64,000 bases of DNA from Micromonospora arida (GCF_003857035.1 NZ_QGSY01000230.1:82759-146758); one strand, 5' to 3'; positions 1-8,875 are shown, numbered from the stretch's first letter. Notes: a model not told the origin generated them from the sequence alone. Numbers and translations are program-made.

Positions 1-1
1 C

Positions 2-943
2 TCGGCGCTGGACGGTCGGATCGGCGAGCTGGACACCGAGGTTGTCGGAGGGGCGTCCTACATCACGTTCACCGGCGACGGGCTGACCGAGCGTGACCTG
101 GCCGTCCTGGGCAACCTCTCCGCCGGGTACGCGTTGTTCGAGATCGTCGGCGAGCTGTTGCGGCCGATCGAGTGGAGCCGTCTGGACCGCTACGACGACG
201 ATCTGCTCACCATCCAGAAGTACCCGGGCAAGACCAACGAGCAGTTCACCAAGCTGTTGCTCAACGTCACCCTGCTCGCCTCGGACTGGGCCGCCGAGAT
301 GACCAGCCGCCGGTTCCGGGTGCTCGACCCGCTCTGCGGTCGGGGCACCACCCTCAACCAGGCGCTGATGTACGGCTTCGACGCCGCCGGGATCGAGCGC
401 GACCAGAAGGACGTCGAGGCGTACCGGGCGTTCATCACCACCTGGCTGAAGCAGAAGCGGGTCAAGCACCGGGTGCTGGAGTCGGGGCCGGTGCGGCGGG
501 AGCGCAAGGTGGTCGGCCGGCGGGTGCGGATCGAGTTGGCGCCGACCCGCGAGGAGCACAAGGCCGGCCAGACGCAGTTGCTGGACGTGGTCAATGCCGA
601 CACGGCCCGCTCGGCGGAGTTCTTCCGCCCGGAGACCGTGGACCTGGTCGTCGCCGACGCGCCGTACGGCGTGCAGCACGGCAGTCGTACCGCTGGGCAG
701 GGGTTGACCCGCGACCCGCTGGCGTTGCTCGCGGACGCCGCGCCGGTCTGGGCCCGGTTGTTGCGCCCCGGCGGTGCGCTCGGGATCTCCTGGAACACCC
801 ACGTCGCCAGTCGGGACGACGCGGCGGCGGCGTTGGCCGACGCCGGCCTGACCGTGGTCGACGCCGAGCCCTACCGCGCGCTGCGGCACCGGGTGGACCA
901 GTCGATCATGCGAGACGTGCTGGTGGCCCGCCGCCCGGCCTGA
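2..943 (+). CDS. TRM11-like SAM-dependent methyltransferase (5' partial)
   Basis: The reading frame is open from base 2, so the N-terminus lies outside the window; a TTG at 134 is only an internal codon. The product is a Rossmann-fold nucleic-acid methyltransferase. Motif I appears as VLDPLCGRGTTLNQAL and a DPPY-like catalytic motif as VADAPYGVQHG, which fits N-methylation of a base in tRNA or DNA. The N-terminal part up to WLRPIEW-like residues resembles the region before the catalytic domain of TRM11-family proteins. The last third (LLRPGGALGISWNTH) is the usual strand 5 to 7 segment. The substrate cannot be told from the sequence. It is followed by a 386-bp gap and is not part of the kdp operon. 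Confidence 0.8.
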   Translation, partial: SALDGRIGELDTEVVGGASYITFTGDGLTERDLAVLGNLSAGYALFEIVGELLRPIEWSRLDRYDDDLLTIQKYPGKTNEQFTKLLLNVTLLASDWAAEMTSRRFRVLDPLCGRGTTLNQALMYGFDAAGIERDQKDVEAYRAFITTWLKQKRVKHRVLESGPVRRERKVVGRRVRIELAPTREEHKAGQTQLLDVVNADTARSAEFFRPETVDLVVADAPYGVQHGSRTAGQGLTRDPLALLADAAPVWARLLRPGGALGISWNTHVASRDDAAAALADAGLTVVDAEPYRALRHRVDQSIMRDVLVARRPA

Positions 944-1047
944 CTCCGGCCTCGCCCGCTCTGCCCGACCTGACCCGACCTGACCCCGGGCGTCGCGCCT
1001 CCTCCGCCGTGCCGCGCCCCGTCCGGATCGCCCACGGTCTCGTGCGT

Positions 1048-1118
1048 CCTTTGCTCTGCACCCGCGGAGGCGACGCTCACGGTCCGTAGCTGGCGCCTCC
1101 GCGGGTGCAGAGCAAAGG
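1048..1118. repeat. Perfect 25-bp inverted repeat (hairpin)
   Basis: The arms 1048-1072 and 1094-1118 are exact reverse complements, separated by 21 bases. The left arm begins CCTTTGCTCTGCACCCGC. The arms are not followed by a T-run, and they are much longer than the other terminator hairpins in the window (about 9-14 bp). The element could end the methyltransferase transcript, or be a copy of a dispersed palindromic repeat. The two cannot be separated without the rest of the genome. Confidence 0.85.
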
Positions 1119-1223
1119 GCGGAAAACCGGTCGTTGACCCCCCCGGACCGCCGGGGCGTTGTGCCGCATTTCACCTGTTCAGCGGGTAGGTGTGAAAACC
1201 ACGTCAAGAAAAGGGGCGACCCC

Positions 1224-1242
1224 GTCATGGTCGCGTTATGAC
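1224..1242. promoter_or_regulatory. Palindrome upstream of kdp, possible operator
   Basis: GTCAT (1224-1228) and ATGAC (1238-1242) form an inverted repeat with a 9-base spacer, about 90 bp before the first kdp coding base. A two-component regulator dimer such as KdpE could bind here. This is inferred from position and symmetry only. Confidence 0.3.
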
Positions 1243-1329
1243 CCCTGCCGTTCGGCGGGTGGTGGGGCTTTGATTGCCCGGCGCGATCGGAAGGCGGTCG
1301 CGACGAACCTTTCCGGCTGAGGAGTCAGC

Positions 1330-1413
1330 GTGTCTGACGTGGTGTTCGTGGTCCTGACGGTGGTGCTGTTCGCAGTGCTCGCCCTGGTGGTCCGGGCGGT
1401 GGAGAAGCTGTGA
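1330..1413 (+). CDS. Small membrane protein preceding kdpF (27 aa)
   Basis: A GTG-started frame of 27 codons encodes a single hydrophobic helix (VVFVVLTVVLFAVLALVV) followed by a short basic/acidic tail ending VEKL. GGAG lies five bases upstream. Its TGA overlaps the GTG start of kdpF (GTGA at 1410-1413), so the two are translationally coupled. Length and topology resemble KdpF, the tiny stabilising subunit of the Kdp potassium pump. Similar tiny frames are often missed in annotation. Function is inferred from coupling alone. Confidence 0.6.
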   Translation: MSDVVFVVLTVVLFAVLALVVRAVEKL

Positions 1414-1499
1414 ACGCTGTCAACGCCGTCGGTCTGGTGCTCGCGGTCGTCCTGGGCGCGTTCCTGGTGTTCGCCCTGCTGTTCCCGGAGCGCTTCTGA
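1410..1499 (+). CDS. kdpF: Potassium-transporting ATPase subunit KdpF
   Basis: A 29-aa single-helix protein (core LVLAVVLGAFLVFALLF, end PERF) lying directly before kdpA. This is the position and size of KdpF, the small subunit that stabilises the KdpABC complex in the membrane. The GTG start overlaps the previous stop, and its own TGA overlaps the kdpA ATG at 1499, so translation is coupled on both sides. Confidence 0.85.
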   Translation: MNAVNAVGLVLAVVLGAFLVFALLFPERF

Positions 1500-3154
1500 T
1501 GACCATGACAACAGCGGGCGTCATCTTCGTGTTGACGCTGGTGGCGGCCCTGGTCGCCGTCTACAAGCCGTTCGGCGACTACATGTTCCGGGCGGTCTCC
1601 GGCACCAAGCAGTCCCGGGTCGAGCGGGGCATCTTCCGACTGGTCGGGGTCAACCCGGCCGCCGAGCAGACCTGGGGCGTGTACGCCCGCAGCGTGCTGG
1701 CGTTCTCCGCGGTCTCGATCCTGTTCCTGTACCTGTTCCAGCGGGTGCAGAACCACCTGTGGTTGTCGCTGGGGTTCGACCCGGTGGTGCCGCACGGCGC
1801 GTGGAACACGGCCGTGTCGTTCGTGACGAACACGAACTGGCAGTCGTACTCGGGTGAGTCGACGATGGGCCACCTGGTGCAGATGGCCGGCCTGGCCGTG
1901 CAGAACTTCGTCTCGGCGGCGGTCGGCATCGCGGTGGCTGTCGCGCTGGTGCGCGGCTTCGCCCGCAGCCGCACCGGGCAGCTCGGCAACTTCTGGGTCG
2001 ACCTGACCCGGATCGTGCTGCGCATCCTGCTGCCGATCGCGGTGCTCGGCGCCATCGCGCTGATGATCGGCGGGGCGGTGCAGAACCTCTCCGGTGGCAC
2101 CGACGTGACCACGTTGACCGGCGGCACCCAGACCATCACCGGCGGTCCGGTCGCCAGCCAGGAAGTGATCAAGGAGCTGGGCACCAACGGTGGCGGCTTC
2201 TACAACGTCAACAGCGCCCACCCGTTCGAGAACCCGACCGCGTGGACGAACTGGCTGGAGATCTTCCTGATCCTGCTGATCCCGTTCAGCCTGCCCCGGG
2301 TGTTCGGCCGGATGGTCGGGCAGAACCGGCAGGGCTACGCCATCGCCGCGGTGATGGGCATCCTCGCGTTCCTCAGCGTCGCCATCACCAACATCTTCGA
2401 GCTGGCCGGCCACGGCACTGTGCCGCAGGCGGTCGGCGCAGCGATGGAGGGCAAGGAGGTGCGGTTCGACGTGTCGAACTCGGCCACCTTCGCCGCCGCC
2501 ACCACGCTCACCTCGACCGGTGCCGTGAACTCGTTCCACGATTCGTTCACCTCGCTCGGCGGCATGATGCCGATGGTCAACATGATGCTCGGCGAGGTCG
2601 CGCCGGGCGGCACCGGTTCCGGTCTCTACGGCCTGCTCATCCTCGCGGTGATCACGGTCTTCGTGGCCGGGCTGATGGTCGGCCGCACCCCTGAGTACCT
2701 GGGTAAGAAGATCGGGTCGCGCGAGATCAAGTTCGCCTCGCTCTACTTCCTGATCACGCCGATCCTGGTGCTCGTCGGCACGGCGACGGCGTTCGCCACC
2801 GGCAACAACTCCACGGCGCTCAACGTCGGCCCGCACGGCCTCTCCGAGGTGCTGTACGCGTTCACCTCGGCCAGCAACAACAACGGCTCGGCCTTCGGTG
2901 GCATCACCGTCAACACGACGTGGTGGGACACCGCGCTGGGGTTGTGCATGCTGCTGGGCAGGTTCCTGCCGCTGATCTTCGTGCTCGCGTTGGCCGGCTC
3001 GCTGGCCCGCCAGGCACCCACCCCCGCGTCCGAGGGCACCCTGCCGACCCACCGACCGCTGTTCATCGGCATGGTCGTCGGCGTCACGGTGGTCCTCGTC
3101 GCGCTGACCTTCCTGCCCGCGCTCGCGCTCGGTCCGCTGGCAGAGGGGCTCTGA
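1499..3154 (+). CDS. kdpA: Potassium-transporting ATPase subunit A (KdpA)
   Basis: A 551-aa polytopic membrane protein of the KdpA family; the usual length is about 557. KdpA is the channel-like subunit that selects K+ for the high-affinity KdpFABC pump, evolved from a four-fold KtrB/TrkH-type repeat. Selectivity-loop segments are visible, including FVTNTNWQSYSGE, LGTNGGGFYNVNSAHPFENP and FTSASNNNGSAFGG, each with the conserved Asn/Gly pattern of KdpA. The ATG at 1499 overlaps the kdpF stop. kdpB follows within 21 bases. Confidence 0.97.
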   Translation: MTMTTAGVIFVLTLVAALVAVYKPFGDYMFRAVSGTKQSRVERGIFRLVGVNPAAEQTWGVYARSVLAFSAVSILFLYLFQRVQNHLWLSLGFDPVVPHGAWNTAVSFVTNTNWQSYSGESTMGHLVQMAGLAVQNFVSAAVGIAVAVALVRGFARSRTGQLGNFWVDLTRIVLRILLPIAVLGAIALMIGGAVQNLSGGTDVTTLTGGTQTITGGPVASQEVIKELGTNGGGFYNVNSAHPFENPTAWTNWLEIFLILLIPFSLPRVFGRMVGQNRQGYAIAAVMGILAFLSVAITNIFELAGHGTVPQAVGAAMEGKEVRFDVSNSATFAAATTLTSTGAVNSFHDSFTSLGGMMPMVNMMLGEVAPGGTGSGLYGLLILAVITVFVAGLMVGRTPEYLGKKIGSREIKFASLYFLITPILVLVGTATAFATGNNSTALNVGPHGLSEVLYAFTSASNNNGSAFGGITVNTTWWDTALGLCMLLGRFLPLIFVLALAGSLARQAPTPASEGTLPTHRPLFIGMVVGVTVVLVALTFLPALALGPLAEGL

Positions 3155-3174
3155 CCATCATGAGGAACGAGGAC

Positions 3175-5370
3175 ATGTCCGTCACGTCCGCCCCAACAGA
3201 GCAACTCCCCGGTACGCCCGCCACCCAGGGCAACCGGATCGGCGGGGGCCTGCTCGACCCCAAGCAGTTGATCCGGTCCCTGCCGGACGCGGTACGCAAG
3301 CTCAACCCCAGCACGCTGTGGCGCAACCCGGTGATGCTGATCGTGGAGGTGGGTGCGGCCTTCACCACCGTCCTGGCGGTGATCGACCCGTCGGTGTTCG
3401 CCTGGGCGATCACCATCTGGCTCTGGCTGACAGTGGTCTTCGCCAACCTGGCCGAGGCGGTCGCCGAGGGTCGGGGCAAGGCCCAGGCCGCGACCCTGCG
3501 GCAGGCGAAGAAGGACACCATCGCCACGCGGCTGATCGACTGGAAGCCGGGCGCGCGGGCCAACACCTACCGGGACGAGGCGGTGCCGGCGCCGGACCTG
3601 CGTCAGGGCGACGTCGTGCTCGTCGAGGCGGGCGGCATCATCCCCGGCGACGGCGACATCGTCGAGGGCATCGCCAGCGTCGACGAGTCGGCCATCACCG
3701 GCGAGTCGGCGCCGGTGATCCGGGAGTCCGGCGGCGACCGCAGCGCGGTCACCGGCGGCACCAAGGTGCTCTCCGACCAGATCATCGTGAAGATCACCCA
3801 GAAGCCGGGGGAGAGCTTCATCGACCGGATGATCGCCCTCGTCGAGGGGGCCAACCGGCAGAAGACGCCGAACGAGATCGCGCTGAACATCCTGCTCGCC
3901 GCGCTCACCGTCATCTTCCTGCTGGCCGTGGTCACCCTCCAGCCGCTGGCCATCTTCTCCAAGGCGTACCAGGCGGCTGCGCCGAACAGCGGGGCGATCA
4001 CCGACTCCGGTGTCACCGGCGTGGTGCTGATCTCGCTGCTGGTCTGCCTGATCCCCACCACCATCGGCGCGCTGCTCTCCGCCATCGGCATCGCCGGCAT
4101 GGACCGCCTCGTCCAGCGCAACGTCCTGGCCATGAGCGGCCGGGCCGTCGAGGCGGCCGGCGACGTCAACACCCTGCTGCTGGACAAGACCGGCACCATC
4201 ACACTGGGCAACCGGCAGGCCGCCGAGTTCGTACCGGTCGAGGGGGTCGACCCCGCGGCGCTGGCCGACGCCGCGCAGCTGTCCAGCCTGGCCGACGAGA
4301 CCCCGGAGGGGCGCTCGGTGGTCGTCCTGGCCAAGAACGAGTTCGGGCTGCGCGAGCGCGAGCCCGGCGTGATGCCGCACGCCACCTTCGTACCGTTCAC
4401 CGCGCAGACCCGGATGAGCGGCGTCGACCTCACCCCCGACGCCAGCGTGGACGCCGGTGCGGTGGGCACGGCCCGCCGGGTCCGCAAGGGCGCCGCCGCC
4501 GCGGTGATGAAGTGGGTACGGGAGAACGGCGGCCACCCGACCGAGCAGGTCGGCGAGATCGTGGACGCGATCAGCGGCACCGGCGGCACCCCGCTGGTCG
4601 TCGCCGAGCACGTCGACGGTGCGCCCGCCCGAGCGTTGGGCGTCATCCACCTGAAGGATGTGGTCAAGTCCGGCATGCGGGAGCGGTTCGACGAGATGCG
4701 CCGGATGGGCATCCGAACCGTGATGATCACCGGCGACAACCCGCGTACCGCGAAGGCGATCGCCGACGAGGCCGGGGTGGACGACTTCCTGGCCGAGGCG
4801 ACACCGGAGGACAAGCTCGCGCTGATCAAGCGGGAGCAGGAGGGTGGCCGGCTGGTCGCGATGACCGGTGACGGCACCAACGACGCGCCGGCGCTCGCAC
4901 AGGCCGACGTCGGGGTGGCGATGAACACCGGCACGTCGGCCGCCAAGGAGGCCGGCAACATGGTCGACCTCGACTCCGACCCGACCAAGCTGATCGAGAT
5001 CGTGGAGATCGGCAAGCAGTTGCTGATCACCAGGGGTGCGCTGACGACGTTCAGCATCTCCAACGACATCGCGAAGTACTTCGCGATCATCCCGGCCATG
5101 TTCGCCGGCCTCTACCCGAGCCTGGACGCACTGAACATCATGCGGCTGGCCAGCCCGGAGTCGGCGATCCTGTCCGCGGTCATCTTCAACGCCCTGGTGA
5201 TCATCGCGCTGATCCCGCTCGCCCTGCGGGGCGTGCGGTACCGGCCGGCCGCCGCGTCGAAGCTGCTCAGCCGCAACCTGCTGGTCTACGGGCTGGGCGG
5301 CATCATCGTGCCGTTCATCGGGATCAAGCTCATCGACCTGCTCATCCAGTTCATCCCGGGGATTTCGTGA
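3175..5370 (+). CDS. kdpB: Potassium-transporting ATPase subunit B (KdpB)
   Basis: P-type ATPase catalytic subunit of the Kdp pump, 731 aa from the chosen start. It shows the actuator-domain TGES motif (SAITGESAPVI), the phosphorylated Asp in LLLDKTGTITLGN, the TGDN hinge (VMITGDNPRTAKAIA) and MTGDGTNDAPALAQADVG. ATP hydrolysis here drives K+ movement through KdpA. The ATG at 3175 is preferred because GAGGAA at 3162-3167 gives a well-spaced ribosome site; an in-frame ATG at 3160 is also possible. The stop overlaps the kdpC start (TGATG). Confidence 0.96.
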   Translation: MSVTSAPTEQLPGTPATQGNRIGGGLLDPKQLIRSLPDAVRKLNPSTLWRNPVMLIVEVGAAFTTVLAVIDPSVFAWAITIWLWLTVVFANLAEAVAEGRGKAQAATLRQAKKDTIATRLIDWKPGARANTYRDEAVPAPDLRQGDVVLVEAGGIIPGDGDIVEGIASVDESAITGESAPVIRESGGDRSAVTGGTKVLSDQIIVKITQKPGESFIDRMIALVEGANRQKTPNEIALNILLAALTVIFLLAVVTLQPLAIFSKAYQAAAPNSGAITDSGVTGVVLISLLVCLIPTTIGALLSAIGIAGMDRLVQRNVLAMSGRAVEAAGDVNTLLLDKTGTITLGNRQAAEFVPVEGVDPAALADAAQLSSLADETPEGRSVVVLAKNEFGLREREPGVMPHATFVPFTAQTRMSGVDLTPDASVDAGAVGTARRVRKGAAAAVMKWVRENGGHPTEQVGEIVDAISGTGGTPLVVAEHVDGAPARALGVIHLKDVVKSGMRERFDEMRRMGIRTVMITGDNPRTAKAIADEAGVDDFLAEATPEDKLALIKREQEGGRLVAMTGDGTNDAPALAQADVGVAMNTGTSAAKEAGNMVDLDSDPTKLIEIVEIGKQLLITRGALTTFSISNDIAKYFAIIPAMFAGLYPSLDALNIMRLASPESAILSAVIFNALVIIALIPLALRGVRYRPAAASKLLSRNLLVYGLGGIIVPFIGIKLIDLLIQFIPGIS

Positions 5371-6251
5371 TGCGTCTACCGACCTGGATCGCCCAACACC
5401 TCGCCGCGCTGCGCGCCGTACTCGTCTTCACCGTGCTGCTCGGCCTGGTCTACCCGCTGGCCCTGGTAGCGGTTGGTCAGCTGCCCGGCCTCAACCACAA
5501 GACCGACGGCTCGCTGATCACCGTGGGCGGCACCACCGTCGGCAGCGCCCTGATCGGCCAGTCGTTCACCGACGCGGACGGCAACCCCGTCGCCCGCTAC
5601 TTCCAGTCTCGCCCGTCCGCCGCCGGCGACGGCTACGACCCGACGGCAACCTCGGCCAGCAACCTGGGCCCGGAGAGCGTGGTCGACACCATCGCCACCG
5701 ACCCGGAGGAGTCCAGCGAGAGCCTGCTCACCCAGGTGTGCGGGCGCAGCAAGGCCGTCGGCGAGCTGAACGGCGTCGACGGCCGGCGCCCGTACTGCAC
5801 CGACGACGGGGTGGGCGCCGTGCTCGCGGTGTTCCGCGCCGACGGTCTGACCGGCCCGGTCACCCGGGTGGTCAGCGTCAACCAGGCCGCCCCGGCCACG
5901 CCGTTCGTCACCGAGTACCAGGGCGTGACGGTGGAGCCGGCCCAGCCCGGCGAGGACTACGTGGCCGCCGGTGGGGTGGTCACCCCGATCCGGGGCGACG
6001 CGCCCGCCGACCCGGCGGTGCCCGCCGACGCGGTCACCGCCAGCGCCAGTGGCCTCGACCCGCAGATCAGCCCGGCGTACGCCGAGTTGCAGGTGAACCG
6101 GGTCGCGCGCGAGCGAGGCGCGGACCCAGCGGCGGTCCGCAAGCTGGTCGAGGAGCACACCGCAGGGCGGGCGCTCGGCTTCATGGGTGAGCCCGGCGTG
6201 AACGTGCTGGAACTCAACCTCGCCCTCGACAAGCAGTTCGCCGCGCGCTGA
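5370..6251 (+). CDS. kdpC: Potassium-transporting ATPase subunit C (KdpC), extended form
   Basis: KdpC is the single-helix subunit that aids ATP use by KdpB. The N-terminal helix (LRAVLVFTVLLGLVYPLALVAVGQL), the GQSF and RYFQSRPSAAGDGYDP motifs, and the C-terminal SPAYAELQVNRVARERG and LNVLELN-type segments are all present. At 293 aa it is about 100 residues longer than the roughly 190-aa E. coli form. The extra sequence lies between the SRPSA region and the DPQISPAYAE region and holds two cysteines (VCGRSK and PYCTDD). The start is the ATG at 5370; a GTG one codon earlier is possible. Confidence 0.95.
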   Translation: MRLPTWIAQHLAALRAVLVFTVLLGLVYPLALVAVGQLPGLNHKTDGSLITVGGTTVGSALIGQSFTDADGNPVARYFQSRPSAAGDGYDPTATSASNLGPESVVDTIATDPEESSESLLTQVCGRSKAVGELNGVDGRRPYCTDDGVGAVLAVFRADGLTGPVTRVVSVNQAAPATPFVTEYQGVTVEPAQPGEDYVAAGGVVTPIRGDAPADPAVPADAVTASASGLDPQISPAYAELQVNRVARERGADPAAVRKLVEEHTAGRALGFMGEPGVNVLELNLALDKQFAAR

Positions 6252-6263
6252 GCACCCTCGAAA

Positions 6264-6296
6264 GGCGGGGCCGTGCCGACCGGGCACGGCCCCGCC
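6264..6296 (+). terminator. Hairpin between kdpC and kdpD
   Basis: Perfect 14-bp stem (6264-6277 with 6283-6296) and a 5-base loop, 12 bases after the kdpC stop and before kdpD. There is no strong T-run, as is common in high-GC actinomycetes. It probably ends or attenuates the pump-subunit transcript, so kdpDE would be read at a lower level. Confidence 0.75.
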
Positions 6297-6325
6297 CGCC
6301 GATCTGACCAGGGAGGATGGACCCC

Positions 6326-8875
6326 GTGCCACGCGGAGAACTGCGCATCTATCTCGGGGCCGCCCCCGGCGTCGGCAAGACGTACGCCATGTTGGAGGAG
6401 GCCCAGCGGCGGGCCGCCCGCGGCACCGACGTGGTGATCGGCTTCGTGGAGACCCACGGTCGCCAGCACACCGCCGCGATGCTCGCCGACCTGGAGCAGG
6501 TGCCCCGCCGCACGATGGAGTACCGGGGCGTCGAGTTCACCGAGATGGACCTCGACGCGGTGCTGGCCCGCCGGCCGGAGATCGCGATCGTCGACGAGTT
6601 GGCGCACAGCAACGTGCCCGGTTCCCGGCACGACAAGCGCTGGCAGGACGTCCAGGAGCTGCTCGACGCGGGGATCGACGTCCTGTCCACGGTCAACGTG
6701 CAGCACCTGGAGTCGGTCAACGACGTCGTCGCGCAGATCACCGGCACCACCCAGCGGGAGACCCTGCCGGACGAGATCGTCCGCGCAGCCGAGCAGGTCG
6801 AGCTTGTCGACATGACCCCGGAGGCGCTGCGCCGGCGGATGGCGCACGGCAACATCTACCGACCCGACAAGATCGACGCCGCGTTGGGCAACTACTTCCG
6901 GGTCGGCAACCTCACCGCGCTGCGGGAGCTGGCGCTGCTCTGGCTCGCCGACAAGGTCGACGAGCAACTTGATCGGTACCGCAGCCAGCAGGGCATCGCC
7001 GCCACCTGGGAGGCCCGGGAACGGGTGGTGGTGGCGTTGACCGGCGGCCCGGAGGGCGAGACGCTGATTCGGCGCGCGGCCCGGGTCGCGGCCCGCAGCA
7101 AGGGCGCCGACCTGCTCGCCGTGCACGTGGCCCGCAGCGACGGCCTGGCCGGGGCGGACCCGGCCCAGTTGGCCCGGCAGCGGGTGCTGGTGGAGAGCCT
7201 GGGCGGCACGTACCACCAGGTGCTCGGCACCGACGTGCCGGCCGCGCTGCTGGACTTCGCCCAGGGCGTGAACGCCACCCAGCTGGTGCTCGGCGCCAGC
7301 CGGCGGGGTCGCCTCGCGCAGATCTTCGCCCGGGGCGTCGGGGTGACCACCACAGCGCTGTCCGGGTCGATCGACGTGCACCTGGTCACCCACAAGCAGG
7401 CCGGCAAGGGCCGTCGAGCCATGGCCGTGCCGGCGGCGCTGTCCCGGCGTCGACGGCTGCTCGGCTTCGGTCTGGCCGCGCTGGGGATGCCGCTGCTCAC
7501 AGTGCTGCTGAGGACACTGCCCGACCTGACGCTGACCAACGACATCCTGCTGTTCCTCGCCGGGGTCGTCGGTGTCGCGCTGGTCGGTGGGGTGTGGCCG
7601 GCCCTGGTCGCCGCGCTCGGCGGCTCGCTGCTGCTCAACTGGTTCTTCACCCCGCCATACCGCACGTTGACCATCGCCGAGGCCGACAACCTGCTCGCCC
7701 TGGCCGTCTTCGTCGCCGTGGCGCTGGCGGTGAGCTGGGTCGTCGACGTGGCCGCCCGGCGCACCCGGGAGGCCGCCCGCGCCGCCGCCGACGCGCAGAC
7801 CCTCGCCGCCCTCGCCGGTGGCGTGCTGCGCGGCGACCGCCCACTTCCCGCACTGCTGGAACAGCTCCGGGAGACCTTCGGGCTGCGTGCCGTGAGCGTC
7901 CTGGAGCTGGCCGAGGAGGCCAGCGGACGCCCCGAACGGGCCCGCGAGGAGCACGCCTGGTGCGTCGTGGCCAGCGTCGGCGAGAGCCCGCCCTGCACGC
8001 CCGAAGGCGGTGAGACGACGGTACCGGTCGACGACCGGATCACCGTCGTGCTCTGTGGCCGACGGCTGGAGGCCGCCGACCGCCGCATCGTCGAGGCGTT
8101 CGCCGCCCAGGCCGCCGTCGCGCTGCGCCAGGAACGGCTCGCCGAGGAGGCCGCCACCGCCCGGCCGCTGGCCGCCGCGGACCGGATGCGCACCGCACTG
8201 CTCGCCGCGGTCAGCCACGACCTGCGTACGCCGCTGGCGTCCGCGAAGGCAGCCGTGACCAGCCTGCGCAGCCACGACATCGAGTTCGACGAGTCCGACC
8301 GGGAGGAGCTGTTGGAGACCGCCGAGGAGTCGCTGGACCGCCTCGCCCGGCTGGTCGGCAACCTGCTGGACATGAGCCGGCTCCAGGCGGGCGTGCTGGG
8401 CATCTCGGCGACCGCGATCGGCCTGGAGGACGCCGTACCCCTGGCGCTTGACGAACTTGGCCCGGCGGCCGCGACGGTCGGCACGGACATCCCGGCCGAC
8501 CTGCCGGCCGCCACCGCCGACCCGGGCCTGCTGGAACGGGTGCTGGTCAACATCGTCGCCAATGCGCTGCGGTACAGCCCGCCCGGTCAGCCGCCCACGA
8601 TCACCGCGAGCGCCCACGCCGGTCAGGTCGAGCTGCGGGTGATCGACCGGGGGCCGGGCATCCCGGAGGACCAGTGGGAGCACGTCTTCCTGCCGTTCCA
8701 ACGACTCGGGGACCGGGACAACCAGACCGGCGTCGGTCTCGGTCTTGCCCTGTCCCGGGGGTTGGCCGAGGCGATGGGTGGCAGCATCACCCCGGAGACC
8801 ACCCCCGGCGGTGGGCTCACCATGGTGCTGCGGTTGCCGGCCGCGCCGACCAGCTCGGAGGGGCCGCAGGAATGA
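6326..8875 (+). CDS. kdpD: Osmosensitive K+ channel sensor histidine kinase KdpD
   Basis: An 849-aa membrane kinase that senses K+ limitation and phosphorylates KdpE. Domains in order: KdpD N-terminal domain with a P-loop (GAAPGVGKTYAML) in residues 1-210; USP-like domain about 230-360 ending LVLGASRRGRLAQI; a cluster of transmembrane helices about 375-480; a GAF-like stretch about 490-610; HisKA with the phospho-acceptor His in AAVSHDLRTPLASAK; HATPase with NALRYSP, DRGPGIP and GVGLGLALSRGL. GGGAGG at 6311-6316 is nine bases before the GTG at 6326 but touches the in-frame ATG at 6317, so the GTG is preferred. The stop overlaps kdpE (ATGA). Confidence 0.95.
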   Translation: MPRGELRIYLGAAPGVGKTYAMLEEAQRRAARGTDVVIGFVETHGRQHTAAMLADLEQVPRRTMEYRGVEFTEMDLDAVLARRPEIAIVDELAHSNVPGSRHDKRWQDVQELLDAGIDVLSTVNVQHLESVNDVVAQITGTTQRETLPDEIVRAAEQVELVDMTPEALRRRMAHGNIYRPDKIDAALGNYFRVGNLTALRELALLWLADKVDEQLDRYRSQQGIAATWEARERVVVALTGGPEGETLIRRAARVAARSKGADLLAVHVARSDGLAGADPAQLARQRVLVESLGGTYHQVLGTDVPAALLDFAQGVNATQLVLGASRRGRLAQIFARGVGVTTTALSGSIDVHLVTHKQAGKGRRAMAVPAALSRRRRLLGFGLAALGMPLLTVLLRTLPDLTLTNDILLFLAGVVGVALVGGVWPALVAALGGSLLLNWFFTPPYRTLTIAEADNLLALAVFVAVALAVSWVVDVAARRTREAARAAADAQTLAALAGGVLRGDRPLPALLEQLRETFGLRAVSVLELAEEASGRPERAREEHAWCVVASVGESPPCTPEGGETTVPVDDRITVVLCGRRLEAADRRIVEAFAAQAAVALRQERLAEEAATARPLAAADRMRTALLAAVSHDLRTPLASAKAAVTSLRSHDIEFDESDREELLETAEESLDRLARLVGNLLDMSRLQAGVLGISATAIGLEDAVPLALDELGPAAATVGTDIPADLPAATADPGLLERVLVNIVANALRYSPPGQPPTITASAHAGQVELRVIDRGPGIPEDQWEHVFLPFQRLGDRDNQTGVGLGLALSRGLAEAMGGSITPETTPGGGLTMVLRLPAAPTSSEGPQE

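Larger units (their letters stand above)
944..1329. other. Intergenic region before kdp
   Basis: No convincing gene is visible in these 386 bases. The left half carries the long inverted repeat described separately. The right half holds the short palindrome at 1224-1242 and the purine-rich GGAG at 1321-1324 just before the first kdp micro-ORF. It is the likely kdp promoter region, but I could not identify a clear -35/-10 pair. Confidence 0.5.

Noticed and set aside
1150..1329. Possible c-di-AMP (ydaO-type) riboswitch before kdp
   Set aside because: Only short nested stems were found. The conserved GGGGAACC-like and pseudoknot segments of that class are not visible.
1325..3052. Long open frame on the minus strand opposite kdpA
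   Set aside because: Its protein is Arg/His/Gly/Asp-rich without domains. It is the usual antisense shadow of a high-GC gene whose sense strand codes KdpA.
5957..8701. 914-codon open frame on the minus strand opposite kdpC and kdpD
   Set aside because: It spans two well-supported genes and a terminator and has no family-like sequence. Its length only reflects GC bias.
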